Positions 1-12,309 of a stretch of DNA of 64,000 nt are shown one piece after another (position 1 is the first letter of the stretch; the number at the start of each line of letters is the position of its first letter). Where the stretch lies: the NCBI RefSeq assembly GCF_902148845.1, contig NC_043745.1:32811341-32875340 (forward strand). The letters are read 5' to 3'. The notes under the pieces were generated by a model, which worked only from the letters and a program-made list of their open reading frames with translations, had not been told where the DNA came from and searched no databases. The DNA comes from Salarias fasciatus. Lineage: Eukaryota > Chordata > Actinopteri > Blenniiformes > Blenniidae. A program made the position numbers and the translations under genes.

Positions 1-640
1 ACATATGGTCTCAAGGTGTTTGTTGGACTGGTACCACTTCAGCTTGGAATTTCAAACTTTCTTTCATGAGTTCTGAGAAGCAAAAGATGCTTTCAGCTCT
101 AACGGTGTCTTGTGTTTTCATAAATCCACTTTTTCTCTTAGCGATGTTCACTAACAGAGTGTCAACAGAAACCACTCCTCATTGCTTTTTATCTGTGCAG
201 TTCGGAGGGAGGAGTCAGTGTCACTGTGACAGAACAATCCAAACTCTGAAGTCAAAAATCGTATCAGCACAGAGTATATGGAACAGTGCTGTATTTCAAA
301 CACTGACTGGAGAAAAATACTGAGTAAGTTTGAAACAAAGTTAAATATGAATAAATGGTTAAACTGTGTACTCAAGAAGCATCATTTGAAGAGTAATTTG
401 AAAGGGCTTTTTCTTACTGAATAATAACTAAATATCACTCAAACAATCTATTTTTTTTCTTGTTCTATTCAGAAACGAAGGAATGAAAATGAAAGGAAAA
501 ACTAAAATATATGAGGATGTTGGACACATAAAACTTTATCTGGCATGCTTTCTAAATTAAGTGTTATGGATTAGTGCAGGGGAGGAAAACATTTTGTGAA
601 AGCAGTTAATTACTTCCCAAACGACGTCACTTTTCAAGCA
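1..640. other. Left edge, no gene recognised
   Basis: AT-rich sequence with only short open frames on both strands and no recognisable protein motif, repeat or RNA gene. It is probably intergenic DNA upstream of the RASSF gene. Confidence 0.5.
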
Positions 641-649
641 GTGCAGCCA

Positions 650-823
650 GAGCGGCTGCATTCCTCAGCGTCACTCCTCCTCTACCTCCCTGTCTTCCTC
701 CTCCCTGACTGAACTGTGTTGGTTTGTGAGTGTTTGGGTCACAGCAGTAAGCCGCCCACCAACCTGACAACGCCACATGGAGAGAGAGCTGTCAGTGGAC
801 CAGAGGGAAGTTTGAACAAGAGG
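650..823 (+). promoter_or_regulatory. Candidate untranslated first exon of the RASSF gene
   Basis: This stretch is richer in GC than its surroundings and ends in a good splice donor (AGAG/GGTGAGTC around 820). The RASSF coding exon at 4695 begins with a splice acceptor 26 bases before its start codon, so an upstream untranslated exon is required. This is the best donor seen between 1 and 4.6 kb. The link between the two exons is inferred. Confidence 0.4.
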
Positions 824-3800
824 GTGAGTCTCAACTGGATAGAAACTCATTTCGGGGGGATGCATCTGCTTTCTTTGGGTTTAAGTAAATTATTTGTTTA
901 AAAAGACGTTTGAAATCATACATGGCAGTGCGATATGAATCAAATAATTTCATTTCTGAGCAGTATATAAAATGCTCCCAGAGCATTGTTTACACTTCTG
1001 GTAGAAAGAGTTGAAATACTTGAAATGAAAAACTTATGTGATCAATTCACAGAGTCAGAAAGTCAATACTCTTATAATTTTAACTTTAACTTGATGAAGT
1101 ATGGTTTAAGAGTTTGGAATATATTTTGTGTAAATAAAATAAACCAACCACTTACTCAGACCCTCATCGTGAACCTGATCCAATAACATTTCTGTGACAT
1201 TAAGAAACAAATTATAAATATAACATGCTTGTTTTTTTTTCTATCATGAAATATAAAACACTGTCATCATTTCAAAGTCTAAATGAAACAATATTCACCC
1301 ACATACTGAGAAAGATTCTTGTACTGACAGTTTCTGGGTCTTTGAGGACTTGTGGCTCTGGTTATTTATTTCCTGACTGATGGTGGCACTGAAACTGAGG
1401 TTGAACAGAGGAATTTGGTAAACAGAGAGTGGAGATATGTGTGGGAGGAGTCTGAGACTTACAGGAATGTCAGCGTGTTCTGCCGGATTCCTGCTTTCAG
1501 CGAACCTGTGTGTCTTCTCCTGTGAACACATGACAATCACACACATCTTAAAACTGCTCAATCAAACACATGACAGAAGCTTCAGACCTGCCTGGAGAGT
1601 TAAATGTCAAAGTGCATTTAGAATTATTATTAAAATATAAAAACAGTTGGAATGAACAACTTTTTGGAAGCTTCATCTAAAAGACTCATGACTGGCCTCA
1701 GAAAGTTTGTCAAACTGTACTGAAAAGGCTAAAAGAATGAGGAAGAAGATTCTCAGATTTGACAAGTCAAGAACGCATCAACTTCAGGAGAACTGCAGTA
1801 CTCACCACTGTGACTGTCATAACACTACCTGCCACTGATTCCTAAAATTAATAACACACGTTACAGTTCGTCAAGTTTCTTTATTCACTACTTTCACAAA
1901 CATGAAAACAGCTGCAGGGAAGCTGTCTGTCTCTATTCTGCTTCCTGCATCAGCTGTGAGAACTGCAAACAGTTGATACTTCACCACACTCATTTTGACT
2001 GGCGAAGAAGCCTCTCGTTAACCTTCAACTGACTGAGTTCAACTTTAAAGATGCTGAACTGTAAGCTACTTTAACATTAGCCTCTGTCTACAATGACTGT
2101 GATGCACTGGCAGTCTAAAATGAACTTTCTTTACTTTATAAGAGTCTGTTGCTCTTTGCATGTAGGAAGTTTAAACTCCGTAATTTTTTTGCTGCTTATT
2201 TTTGTTGTCATCAGTTCCTTTCATGACTGCCAAAAAAAAAAATCTCCTCTCATGATACTGCAGTGGAAAATAAGTACTTTTAAAGATGATGATCAGTCCA
2301 AGTTCAGTTGACCTGAACGAGTTCTCAGCAGTATGAATAAGGGGAGTAGTCAAAACTGAAGAATGGATGAATGCAGGAAAAAAAACTGAGAAAACCTGCT
2401 CCATTGTGAACAGACCTGAGAAAGGGACAATAATCTGATTGTGAAGTTCAAAAATAGTCAAAGCAATAAAACAAATATCAAGACTTTGAAATCTGACCAA
2501 AACCTGCAAGAGAATCTTTTCCAACTCCTTTAATCCATTAACACAGCAGAGCTGTAACTGGAGGTTCATATTTTACAGACTGAATACCATCCATTAAAAA
2601 CGTAAAATATGTGAAGTGAAAACTGGTCTTTCCAAAATATAGTTAACACACACACACAAAAAAAAAAAAAAAGGGGGGGGTAGTGGCTCCTCTTCTGCAA
2701 CTTGATGGCAACTCCCTTGACCAATCGCACTTGAAGCAATTGAAGCATTTACTAATGGTTTCTTTCTTTCTTATGTCTATATTCTTGCTTGTGTTGTACG
2801 TCGCTTTGGACAAAAGCGTCTGCTAAATGAAATTGTAGAAATTGTAGAATTGTAGAATTGTAAATCAAAAGAGAAAACAACAGCACAAATACAGAAAGCT
2901 TAGCTAAAATAGCGGCGTGTCAGATATTTTCACACACTTCCTTATGTTACGATTTTATCATTGTGGAAGTCTGAGGTTACATGAGAATATTTCCTCAGCA
3001 TGAATGTCAGGTGAGATCATGATATCATCTAACCCTCACCTCAACCAGGAGATCTGTTACAGCACTGTGTAGGAACCACGAGGAGATAGGAGTTTTTCTG
3101 TAAACCATTATAGAAACAATCAAACTTTAGAAGCATAAATATAACAGAAATGGCAGGTAATGAAATGGGCTGAACAGGAATGTGCATGTATGTGGAGTGG
3201 TGTGCACAGTCGCCTCACAGGAACCACTTTCTTCCCCAGATGTGTTCTGGTAGCATAGAGTTTGACATCCCTTTTCTGTTTGTTTTTATCCCACAGTCCA
3301 GTACATGCATTAGTTTATCACTGATGCTAATTAAATATTACAATATCTCCATTAACCTATCATGTGTAAATATTACAATATTTACCCAGCAACAAGAGCT
3401 GATATATTATATATATTAATATTAAATTGCACAAGACTGTCATAACAGATTTAGACTAATATGAAATACCAAAGTCCAGTAAAAGGTAATACAATTAGTC
3501 TGTGTGTCAGACTTTTTTTGGAAGCATTACTCAGTTTGTCTTTATTTAAACATGATTCTGAGAAGGTTTCATTATGTCCTCATTTCACTCAAAAATATGA
3601 TGCACAGTGGTATATGTTAATCGTCTTCTTATTCCTTTTTTTCAGCTTTAACCTAGATTACAAAACTAGACAATAAACATTAAAAAAGAAATGTGTAATC
3701 ATTTGAATGGTGTAAATATGTATTGACCAGTATGCAGTTAGATATAAGACAACATTCTTGTTTGAAAATATGATTGTATTTGTTTTAATTCAAGTTCTCA

Positions 3801-4694
3801 GTACACTGTTAGTGAGTCAGCCACGATCACAAAAGACAGCAGTAGTAGAGATTAGTGCAGATTTCCTGCTGTAACTGAGATGGTACTCGGTATATTTCAT
3901 CATCTCACCGGAATGAAGCTGTTATTGATACACCTGTTAAAAATCCACACCTGAAACCACTGAGCTCAGCTCTCAATGCAGCTGTCACTCAAAGATTAAC
4001 CACATCAAATCTTCAAACTCTTACTTTGAAATGACAAAATACACAAAGTTAAACTTTACAACCTTAGAACCTAACCCAACTTTACAATCTCACAGTCCAC
4101 TAACCATAAAAAAAGTCATCCAATTGCACGAGGGCGTTGAGTTTAAAAAACGTAAAATTCACAAATGTATGAAACTCACCAGGTGAGACTTCTTTCAAAA
4201 GACGCCCAAAAACATGGCTTTTGTCGTAAATGGTTTTCAATCTTAACTCTTTTCGGACACTTCTTGTTAGCGAGCTTCGACCTAAAAACATTTCAATAAT
4301 GAAAAATTGTGCGGAATGATATGAAATTCATACTTACGCAATTAAATGTTTTCGTTCAAATTTGAATCATTGTTATGAAAACGTGTGGTTTGCTTATCAC
4401 AAAGTGATAATGAATTATTTTTTCAACCTTCTCCCCACTGATTGGTAGGGACTACTTTTTCTTCATGCGTGCATGTTTGTGCTTGCGTGCATGAATGTTT
4501 TTTTTTTCTTTTGTGTATTTATAGTTCTAATATCCTTTATTAATGCAATAATGGTATAATAGTGGAAAACCACTGCATGACATTCTCTTTACTGTTCAGA
4601 TGTGAGTATATTTGTGTATGTTTGTTGTTATTGTTTTCATTTGTCAGCCATCATATTTACTATATGCACTGCGATGTTACTTGACTCTTTGCAG
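824..4694. other. Probable first intron of the RASSF gene
   Basis: No coding sequence is recognisable here. It is AT-rich with a CA run near 2647, poly-A and poly-G runs near 2660-2682, and a repeat tail at 2790-2865. The last 26 bases of the intron lead to the acceptor CTCTTTGCAG just before 4695. Confidence 0.45.
2790..2865 (+). repeat. 3' tail of a common teleost SINE/LINE
   Basis: The words GTACGTCGCTTTGGACAAAA and GCGTCTGCTAAATGA are the well-known 3' end shared by many teleost SINEs and their partner LINEs. It is followed by a short A/T-rich direct repeat (ATTGTAGA units), the usual tail. The 5' limit is unclear and may reach back to about 2690. Confidence 0.6.
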
Positions 4695-4720
4695 GTCACA
4701 GTTGCCACTGAGTGTGGGAC

Positions 4721-6839
4721 ATGGAGCTGAAGGTGTGGGTAGATGGTGTTGTCAGAGTGGTTTCTGGTCTTTCTCTGAACACTTCCTGTCAGGATGTGGT
4801 CATTGCTCTTGCACAGTCCATAGGTAAGTGTCAGTCAACAAAGATTCGGTGACATATTAAAAAAAAATCAACATTGCAGCTGAAAAAATCTTGAAAATCT
4901 TTGAGCATTTCTGAACTGATGTACAGTTTTGACTGATTTGTTTCCAAAACTGGCTGTTCTGTTTGCTGGGCCACCATGGTAGATAATGTCATCCTTATAA
5001 TTGATTTGGCACAAATTTGAGGCTGTATGCCTTTTGTGACTCAACTGTGGCAGATGGGGGCCAATCTTTTTGCTTAAGGATCCCTGGCAGTAACAGAGGT
5101 ATCTATTGACATAGTAGCAGAGGTACTGTAAGGAAAATAAATTCTGAGATCTTTAAAAGAAATAATATATTCAATTAAATTCAGCTTTATTCATATAGAG
5201 CCAAATACAACACAGTCATTTCTAGGCACATTGTGTTTTGACGTTCAATGTTTTTTTTTGTTTTTTTTAATGATGGCTGAAAAGGTGGATAGTTGTGCAG
5301 TCAGTAGTTGATTAAAATTAATTCTTGAAACTGTGTTTTGTGCAGGTCAGACTGGTCGTTATATCCTGATCTTGAAGTTACGGGGAAATGAGAGACACTT
5401 GGTTGCTGAGGACTGTCCACTGCAGCACCTGGCTCAGCTGGGGCAGCTGGCTGCAGATGTCCAGTTTGTTCTGAGGAGGACCGGCCCCAGCCTTAGCGCA
5501 AGCCAAGAGGCCATCGCTGCATCGAGAAACAATGAGAAACATCTTCCCCTGGCCCGACCGGCAGAGCCAGAGACCCTCAAACGCAACGAGCCCCAGAAAG
5601 CTTTTACCTTCAATCTGGGTCCATCAACGATTCCCAAAAGGACTAAACCAAACACGGCCTGGTCTCAGTCGTCCAGAGCTTCACCTGAACCTCGCGCTTC
5701 ACCTGTGAATTTCCTGGAGCCTCACAACTCTTCCAAAGAAGAGGTTTTCAGGCATATTCTTCAACAACAGAGGAAGCTGCAAGACCTGGAGATTCAGCTT
5801 GAAGCTCTGGAGAAGGAGACGGAGTTTTGGGAGCGAGAGGTGTCGTCTTCAGCAACTCCTGATCTGAGCCTCACCAAAGAGCTGGATGAGCTGGAGCTGC
5901 GGTCGAGGGAGAATGAGGCAGAGCTGATGTACAGTGAACACTGGGAGCAGGATTTACAAGAAGAGTTGGAAAGAGAACAAGGTACGTGTTCAAATCAGGC
6001 CACATTTCATCCAAATTCTCCACGTCTTCATTTTCTCTAAAACAACAAATGTTCTAACCCAACAGAAATGCAGAGGCGCCTAAACCAAATACACTCATCG
6101 ATAAATGATCAAACTTACGAGATCAGAGCAATGCAAACACGCTCTGTACATCTAGAACAGGACATCAAAACTAGAATCCAGAGGCAGATCTCTGAGGCAG
6201 CCAGTCAGCAGGACGACGAGACCCTGAGACCCCTGAAGCAGGAACTCCTCAATCGCCTGCAGTTCGGAGAAGAACTGGACTCAGCGCTGTGGGAGACACA
6301 GAGGGAGCTTCAAGCTGCAGACGAAAGGGTAAAGGTATAACTCGTCCATCATCTCATGCTCAGATAAAAGGACTCTGTGACACCAGAATTTATAAAACCT
6401 TTGTGGGAATGAAGACAGAATGAATCCGAATCACACTGAAAGGCTACACAGACATAAGTTTCACATGCAACTCATTAAGGGTGGAGCAACAACTAATTCC
6501 ATCCATCCATGGTTCTAACCAGTCTCAAATATTAAAATGCAAATGCAAAGGTACAAGAAAGAAATACCTTTTTTTTGTTCTAAATACATTTAGAGTAGTT
6601 GAATTGAACAGAATACTAAACTGCTGTCGTCTGGTGACAAAATCAGAGCTATCTGGTAATATGATGTTGCTTGTGTTTTCTAGGGCAGATCTGAGACCAT
6701 TGAGGAGCTGAATAAGGAGCTGAGACAGTGCAAACTGCAGCACTTCATCCAGCAAACAGGCATAACTCCACACACAGACCAGACAAACCCGCCTCCGGTC
6801 GACAACGTCTACATCCGAAACTCGGGGATTATGGAATAA
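4721..6839 (+). CDS. rassf7: N-terminal Ras-association domain protein (RASSF7-like)
   Basis: Four coding exons join in phase: 4721-4823, 5346-5981, 6066-6334 and 6684-6839, giving about 387 residues. Residues 1-85 form the RA (ubiquitin-like) domain, starting [14 protein letters not shown] and ending FVLRRTGPS, which is diagnostic of the RASSF7/RASSF8 subfamily. The centre is low-complexity and Ser/Pro-rich with FTFNLGPST. From about residue 145 there are heptad-rich coiled coils, ending with [19 protein letters not shown], the conserved C-terminal block of RASSF7/8. Known family members associate with microtubules, centrosomes or junctions and affect JNK signalling and mitosis; nothing here shows which applies. 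The coiled-coil sequence favours RASSF7 over RASSF8, because the RASSF8-specific block after the RA domain is absent. The start is fixed by the family's conserved MELKVWV. Teleosts have a and b copies; I cannot tell which this is. Confidence 0.85.
5168..5233 (+). repeat. Short teleost retroelement fragment
   Basis: The motif TTCAGCTTTATTCATATAG followed by AGCCAAATACAACACAGTCA resembles the ubiquitous fish interspersed repeat with TTTATTTATATAGCGCCAAA. It lies in the first coding-region intron of the RASSF gene and is only a fragment. Confidence 0.45.
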
Positions 6840-6840
6840 A
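6835..6840 (+). promoter_or_regulatory. AATAAA overlapping the RASSF stop codon
   Basis: The last codons read ATG GAA TAA AAC, so a canonical AATAAA spans the TAA stop. Whether it is used is unknown. A second hexamer lies near 7378, which would give a normal 3' UTR containing the TG repeat. Confidence 0.4.
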
Positions 6841-7200
6841 ACCTGTGGGACTCATAACTGTATGTCTGCAGATTGTTTTGTAATGAATTCATCTGTTGGA
6901 TATAACTATCATCTCAGAGCAAACAGTGTAATTTATATGGTGGAAAGTCATTCACAAACATTGTTTTCATTTATTTTAAAAGTATGGCACAACTGTCACA
7001 TGAATAGAATGGGAAAACAGTTTGTACCCCCCCCCCAAAAAAAAAAAAAATGGATGAGAGAAACTATTCAATATAATTGTTGAATTAACAAGAGTCTTAA
7101 AGATGTAAACTCCACAGATATATGAGACAGAGATTTTGTCTTCAGCAGGTCATGGAAATGTGTGTTCAGAAACCTAAGGCCTGTCCATTCCTCCATTCCG

Positions 7201-7320
<120 letters not shown>

Positions 7321-9155
7321 CGCACACATTTCTAATAAGTTAAAATGTGCCAGCCTCCCTGAGAGGGAGATATCTTTGAAATAAAAATACTACATGTTGA
7401 TTGAACTGATATCGCCTGGTAACATTTTTATTTTTTGTTTTGTTGTAATTTAATATTTGTTCAGTTCAGCAGATGTACGTCCATCCATGAAGTTCCCAGC
7501 TAATCACAGGCAAAGCAGGGCAGATCTTGGTCAGGTCACCAATATCACAGAGGAAACAGACGGAGCGACAAACTTGGATTTTAAAAAAGGGAACCTGAAT
7601 ACCTAGAAAAAATAAGAACACTAACCTAAAGGGAGAGCATACAAGCTTCAAGCAGCTATGAGAGGGAGGATTACATTGGCTATTTTCCAACAGAGGGCGC
7701 TAAAGCTCGACCCTCTCTTGCAGCTCAGTATGTAAACAAAGTACATGTGAGGGTACTTAGCTCGTTAACATCTCCAAGTGTTTAAACTAGATTAACATTC
7801 GGGCAGAAAGCCAAGTTGTGTCTAATTTTGTAGAATTGATTAAAAAAAAGTTTTCTTTTACTGAGAAAGAAGAAATTGAGAAGAAAACAAGCGTGACAAA
7901 GCTGCCTTTTCAAGAAGCAACTTATTTCTCGCTGTCCAATCTAGACAGTTTGCTGTATTTAAAAATCAGCACTCAAACCAACTCCACTCACACAGCCATA
8001 GGAACACATATACACCACTAGAAGAGAATATCATTCATCGTCAATAAACAAAATGTAAAAAAAAAAATTATCAACAAAACAAGAAATTTCATCATCCATA
8101 GATGACTCAGTAAAAAGAAAACTGTCTCAATCTACCTCCAAATTCATTTACAGTCTGACTGGATCAAAATGTTTCAACAAAAGACCCCTAAATCTGAAGA
8201 TTCTTGATGTTTACCACTTGATGTGTCCTACTATCTCATTGAAAACTGAATCCTTTCCTGTTTTAACACTCGTTCACGTCATGCTGTCATGTGTTTGTCA
8301 ACAAAACGATGTCAGTGCTTTGTGTGAGTGGGCTGAAGGTTATATCACCGCCTTATAGTTCAGCTCCTCAGGTGTAATCCTATCTAAACACCGAACATGT
8401 CCCTCCAAATATACCACTGCCAGTAATGTTGTCCCTGTCCCAGTGTGGCCTGTTTATAGTGTTTTTGCTGGACTGACCTGAGATGTTCACATGACCCTGG
8501 AAGACGCATAAATAGTCTGTGGATCAGTTTGAATGTTTTATTTTGATCCAGTGGTGATTCAGATAAGTTTTGGAGCTATATTCATGTCATGTTCCATGTT
8601 TCAAAATTAACAATCACTTCAATGAAACACAGTGAAGCTACTTTACCTGTTAATGATCATGAAAAGTTAGTATTTTAGTATTTTAAGTTTTATGCACCTT
8701 TTAGTTCTGTCATTCACTGTGTACAACGTACATAATTTAAATAGTTAAGTCTTGCTGTGAAACATTTACTACGTTCTCTCATCAAATGACATCAGTTAGT
8801 TGAAAGAACATTTTCTATGATCTCTATGTTTGAACTTCTTAAAAGAAAGTAATTTATCAGATCATAACATAAAGAAGCATCCAACCTCCCCAAAAAACTA
8901 GCTGTGATAAAATGCCAACATTGGAACAGCTCTTAGAAATTGAAACCAACATTTATCTAACGCTTCATACGTCATGGCAGAGAACACGGATTGGTGTATT
9001 AACATGGGATATAGTTGATGTTGCTGTCAGGAGGAGTGAGGTAATGTGGCGGTGCACAACTGAACTAACAGAGGACTCAGTGAATAAGAAATATCAAGAC
9101 AGCAGCTGCACAACTTTAAAACAGTGATAAAGTCAAAAGCACAATATCAAAGGCT

Positions 9156-9157
<2 letters not shown>
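7321..9157. other. Intergenic, RASSF to pde6h copy 1
   Basis: AT-rich DNA without a recognisable coding exon, RNA gene or transposon. Short open frames have no family signature. Confidence 0.5.

Positions 9158-9213
<56 letters not shown>
9158..9213 (+). repeat. (CA)n microsatellite
   Basis: About 55 bases of uninterrupted CA dinucleotide, about 1.6 kb upstream of pde6h copy 1 coding sequence. Confidence 0.97.
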
Positions 9214-9215
<2 letters not shown>

Positions 9216-9305
9216 GAAGTACTCAGAGGAGTCAACAAACGCATTTTCAGTGTCACTTGGAAAAACAAACCATTTCACTGCCATGATCTTTGCTCATGGT
9301 GCTGT

Positions 9306-9392
9306 AATCTAATTGCCTTTAATCTAATCTAATCTAACCTAACCAAATCTACCATGAATCTAATCTGATCTAATCCAATCAAATTTGTTCTA
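9306..9392 (+). repeat. Degenerate TAATC pentamer array
   Basis: A run of TAATC units (AATCTAATCTAATCTAACCT and similar), decaying into TAATCCAATC. TAATC is the core recognised by K50 homeodomain factors such as CRX/OTX, which drive photoreceptor genes. The array lies about 0.35-0.45 kb upstream of the TATA box of a photoreceptor gene. The repeat is seen; regulatory use is inference. Confidence 0.6.
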
Positions 9393-9747
9393 ATCAGTCT
9401 AACGCATTTGAGAAGCACCAAAGATCATCTGGCATTTTAACATTTTAACAGGTCCTACTTTTTCAATGTCCATTATTTTGGCTCATTATAAGCATGTCTA
9501 TTTCTCCCCAGAGTCCCTGTCCCTCAAGTATCTGATGTTCTGCCTTCCTATACTTGCTGTAGCACAAAGTGACACTTATTACCTGAGTCATGAGCTCACA
9601 GTAAACTGAAACACCCTCTGACTCAGCTGATGGTTGCACATTACTTTATGTAGCACAGGTACAGGCTGTTCTCCCAGGGTCGTCAGATTATCTCTGAAAA
9701 TACTGTCTCATCTCCATTAGCGGCTTACTGCGGGTGCAGGACAACAC

Positions 9748-9887
9748 GTATATAAGTGCTGTGAGTGAAGAGGAGAGACACAGAGACAGTGAAGGTGCAG
9801 AAAGAAAGAGAGCCATCTCTTTGTTTTGCACTTCTTCCTCTGCTCAGCTCCTCTTTGCTAACGCAAACACCCTCCAATCCAACACAG
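9748..9887 (+). promoter_or_regulatory. Promoter and untranslated exon 1 of pde6h copy 1
   Basis: A TATA box (GTATATAAG at 9748-9756) is followed by about 110 bases of purine-rich then C-rich leader. It ends at the donor AACACAG/GTAAGT after 9887. The acceptor TTTGTAG at about 10821, three bases before the start codon, is the matching splice site. Copies 2 and 3 show the same arrangement of TATA box, short untranslated exon and long first intron. Confidence 0.7.
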
Positions 9888-10823
9888 GTAAGTCTCTCAT
9901 CACCTGCTGTTAGCGTTCGTCTGATCAGTTTCTACCGAGGCCTTCAAAATGTATTTGTTTAGTTTTGTTTGTGTTTGGGGATTAGATGTATCTGTGATTT
10001 ATCAATTTAAATGATCACAGCTTGGGATTTAGCTTTCTGCAGAGTAAACTAATCAGAAATGAATTAATTAGAAAAACTACAATAATATATTTATTTAGAA
10101 TTTAGCATCAGATTCCTAACCAAATATGATGTGAAAAGGACAATAGAGTTCATTTTCTAAGTGTGTAGCAATAATTTAAAACTCGCAGTTCAATATGTAA
10201 TATTTTGTGAAGGTCCTGCATCTTCTTAATGTCTTCTGAATAAGGAAATTAATCTATGATGGTGTCATCAGCATAAATGCGTACTTTTGCATCCAAATCT
10301 CCCCATTGCTTAACATGCAAAAAATTGGATGATCACTTAATCTTAGCCCATTTTAGATAATCGTAGCATAAATGCTGACAATCACAAGGATTTAGCAAGA
10401 TGATTTTCCCCTAATGTTTGCATACATAACGCTATGGAGGAGCAAAGTAGAATGAGCAAAAATCCAAAATGGGTATGCAGGAAACAAAGTGAAATGGTGT
10501 ACAGAGGAAAAAAAAAAGCTGGAAGATTTATTATTAGCAACAATAAATATGTGTGACTGCATTCAGCTTTCACGTAATTACTAAATCAGATAGCTAACAA
10601 GATACTCTACTTTCATGACTGCTCATATATGATTACATAATGTTCAGTGTGTCATTTTACCACGGCTTAAAATTAGACATAATCACCGAATTATGACGAA
10701 GTATACACAGCACAAGCTTTGGGTAATTGGGATTAGCATAAAGGAGATTATATAATGGAGGTAATAATCTGAGACCTCATGAGGAAAGCAAATGACATAA
10801 CATCATTTCATATCTTTGTAGAA

Positions 10824-11278
10824 ATGGACGCAGCAGCAGCAGCTCCCGGAGGCAGCAAGGCCGCTCCCCCCAAGTTCAAGCAGAAGGAGACCAGGCAGTT
10901 CAAGAGCAAGGCTCCCAAAGCTGGACAGAAGGGGTGAGTCTGGAACACAACGGGGCAAAAGTACTGCCTGCAGGGCAACTTCAGCAGTCGCTCACTTTCA
11001 ACCTTGAGATCAATAAAGAATCAAAAGAAATTCTGTACAAAACAGGATCTTAACGTCTCTGTCTTTTGTTCAGATTTAATGACGTTCCTGGGATGGAGGG
11101 CCTTGGAGGTAACTACAAATCCAAACAATACTTCAAACTGAAAATGTGTGGGAGGCATTAGTAAAGAAAGAGATCAGTAATCGTTCTCTCCTGTCCCACA
11201 GATGCAGCGATCGTCTGCCCCTGGGAGGCGTTTGGCGACATGGAGCTGAGTGATCTTGCCCAGTTTGGCATCGTCTAG
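10824..11278 (+). CDS. pde6h: PDE6 inhibitory gamma subunit, cone type, copy 1
   Basis: Coding exons 10824-10933, 11074-11108 and 11202-11278 join to 73 residues. PDE6 gamma holds photoreceptor phosphodiesterase 6 inactive in outer segments until transducin-GTP displaces it, and so gates light-driven cGMP breakdown. The polycationic centre [20 protein letters not shown], the GMEGLG segment, and the C-terminal [20 protein letters not shown] that plugs the catalytic pocket and contacts transducin are all intact. The alanine-rich N-terminus ([12 protein letters not shown]) is shorter than the mammalian one and lacks TPRKG. Exon 3 is one codon shorter than in the two sister copies (FNDVPG). [13 protein letters not shown] fits cone PDE6H, but PDE6G cannot be wholly excluded without a tree. 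Confidence 0.9.
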
Positions 11279-11639
11279 ACCTTCATGCCAAGCAGGAACA
11301 GTTTATTCTTGGTGGCTGCTATCCAGCAGCTGTCCCCTTTCCAGCTCTTTCTCCTCACTTCCATTGTGGAGAACCACTGAAGAATGAAGTGGGAGTTGTT
11401 TTTCTTCGACCCTTCGATCAGTGGAGGAAGAAGCTCTTGGACTGCAGCCCCCGGGAATGACTCATGGGCCATTACCATCTGGAAGACTTCTCTGAGCTTT
11501 GGACAGTCTTTGATCACACGGTAGTGGCCTCAGTCTCCTGTGTAGCCCAGCAACAGAGTAAAAGTGTCACTCACTGTACCGCCGCTTGGGTTTCGTTGAT
11601 GGGATTGTTGGCCAAAATCCCCACAATATACATTCTGTG

Positions 11640-11640
<1 letters not shown>

Positions 11641-11689
<49 letters not shown>

Positions 11690-11690
11690 A
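11641..11690 (+). repeat. (TCTA)n microsatellite
   Basis: Twelve or so perfect TCTA/TATC units in the probable 3' UTR of pde6h copy 1; AATAAAATATATTTT-type polyadenylation words follow at about 11727. Confidence 0.95.
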
Positions 11691-11929
11691 GTGTATTATC
11701 AAGCGGAGTTCTGTTTGTTTCTGTAAAATAAAATATATTTTAGTAAGAATATTATTGACTTCCCTTTCATCATTTATGCATCTCATTTTTCTGTTTATAT
11801 TGTCTACACAAATTCAGTTCTGCTATTTACAATCAAATGAAAAATAAAATCAATCTTTATTGACAACATTAAAATAAAAAACAGAAATATATATATAATA
11901 AAATAAAAATAGCCACACCTTCACCAAAA

Positions 11930-12200
11930 TTGCATGTGTGCTCAGACACACACGCAAACAAATGTGGACACACACAAACACACACACTCCCACTCTAGTC
12001 ACATACATTTGGGAGCCACAGCGTGGCACTGAGCATCATGGGAAACACCACCAATGGGGTCGTCCTCAGCGGGAGAAGTCATGGGCCAAGAGTGCTGGGA
12101 CACTGGGACCTGTCCCCCAACCCCACCAGATCAACCTGGTTCGAACCTGGGTGTAAATTCCAGCCAAGTGCAGCTTTCACCCCGTAAAGAGGAGCTGAAA
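11930..12200 (-). mobile_element. Older partial copy of the LINE 3' untranslated region
   Basis: The CA-rich head followed by GTGGCACTGAGCATCATGGG and AACACCACCAATGGGG closely parallels 12430-12600 (GGCACTGAGCATCTTTGGG, ACGCCACCAGTGGGG) inside the larger LINE's 3' UTR. It therefore looks like a second, more diverged 3' end of the same family lying just beyond the main insertion, or an ancient duplication of the tail. Confidence 0.55.
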
Positions 12201-12309
12201 CACTTCTTATCATGTTGGTGGATTTGTGCTATCTAATTTCTTTAATCTCTTTGTTCTGTCATATTAGCCTTTTTTTCAATCAAGCTCATGGCGACTCACC
12301 ATCCTTTAT

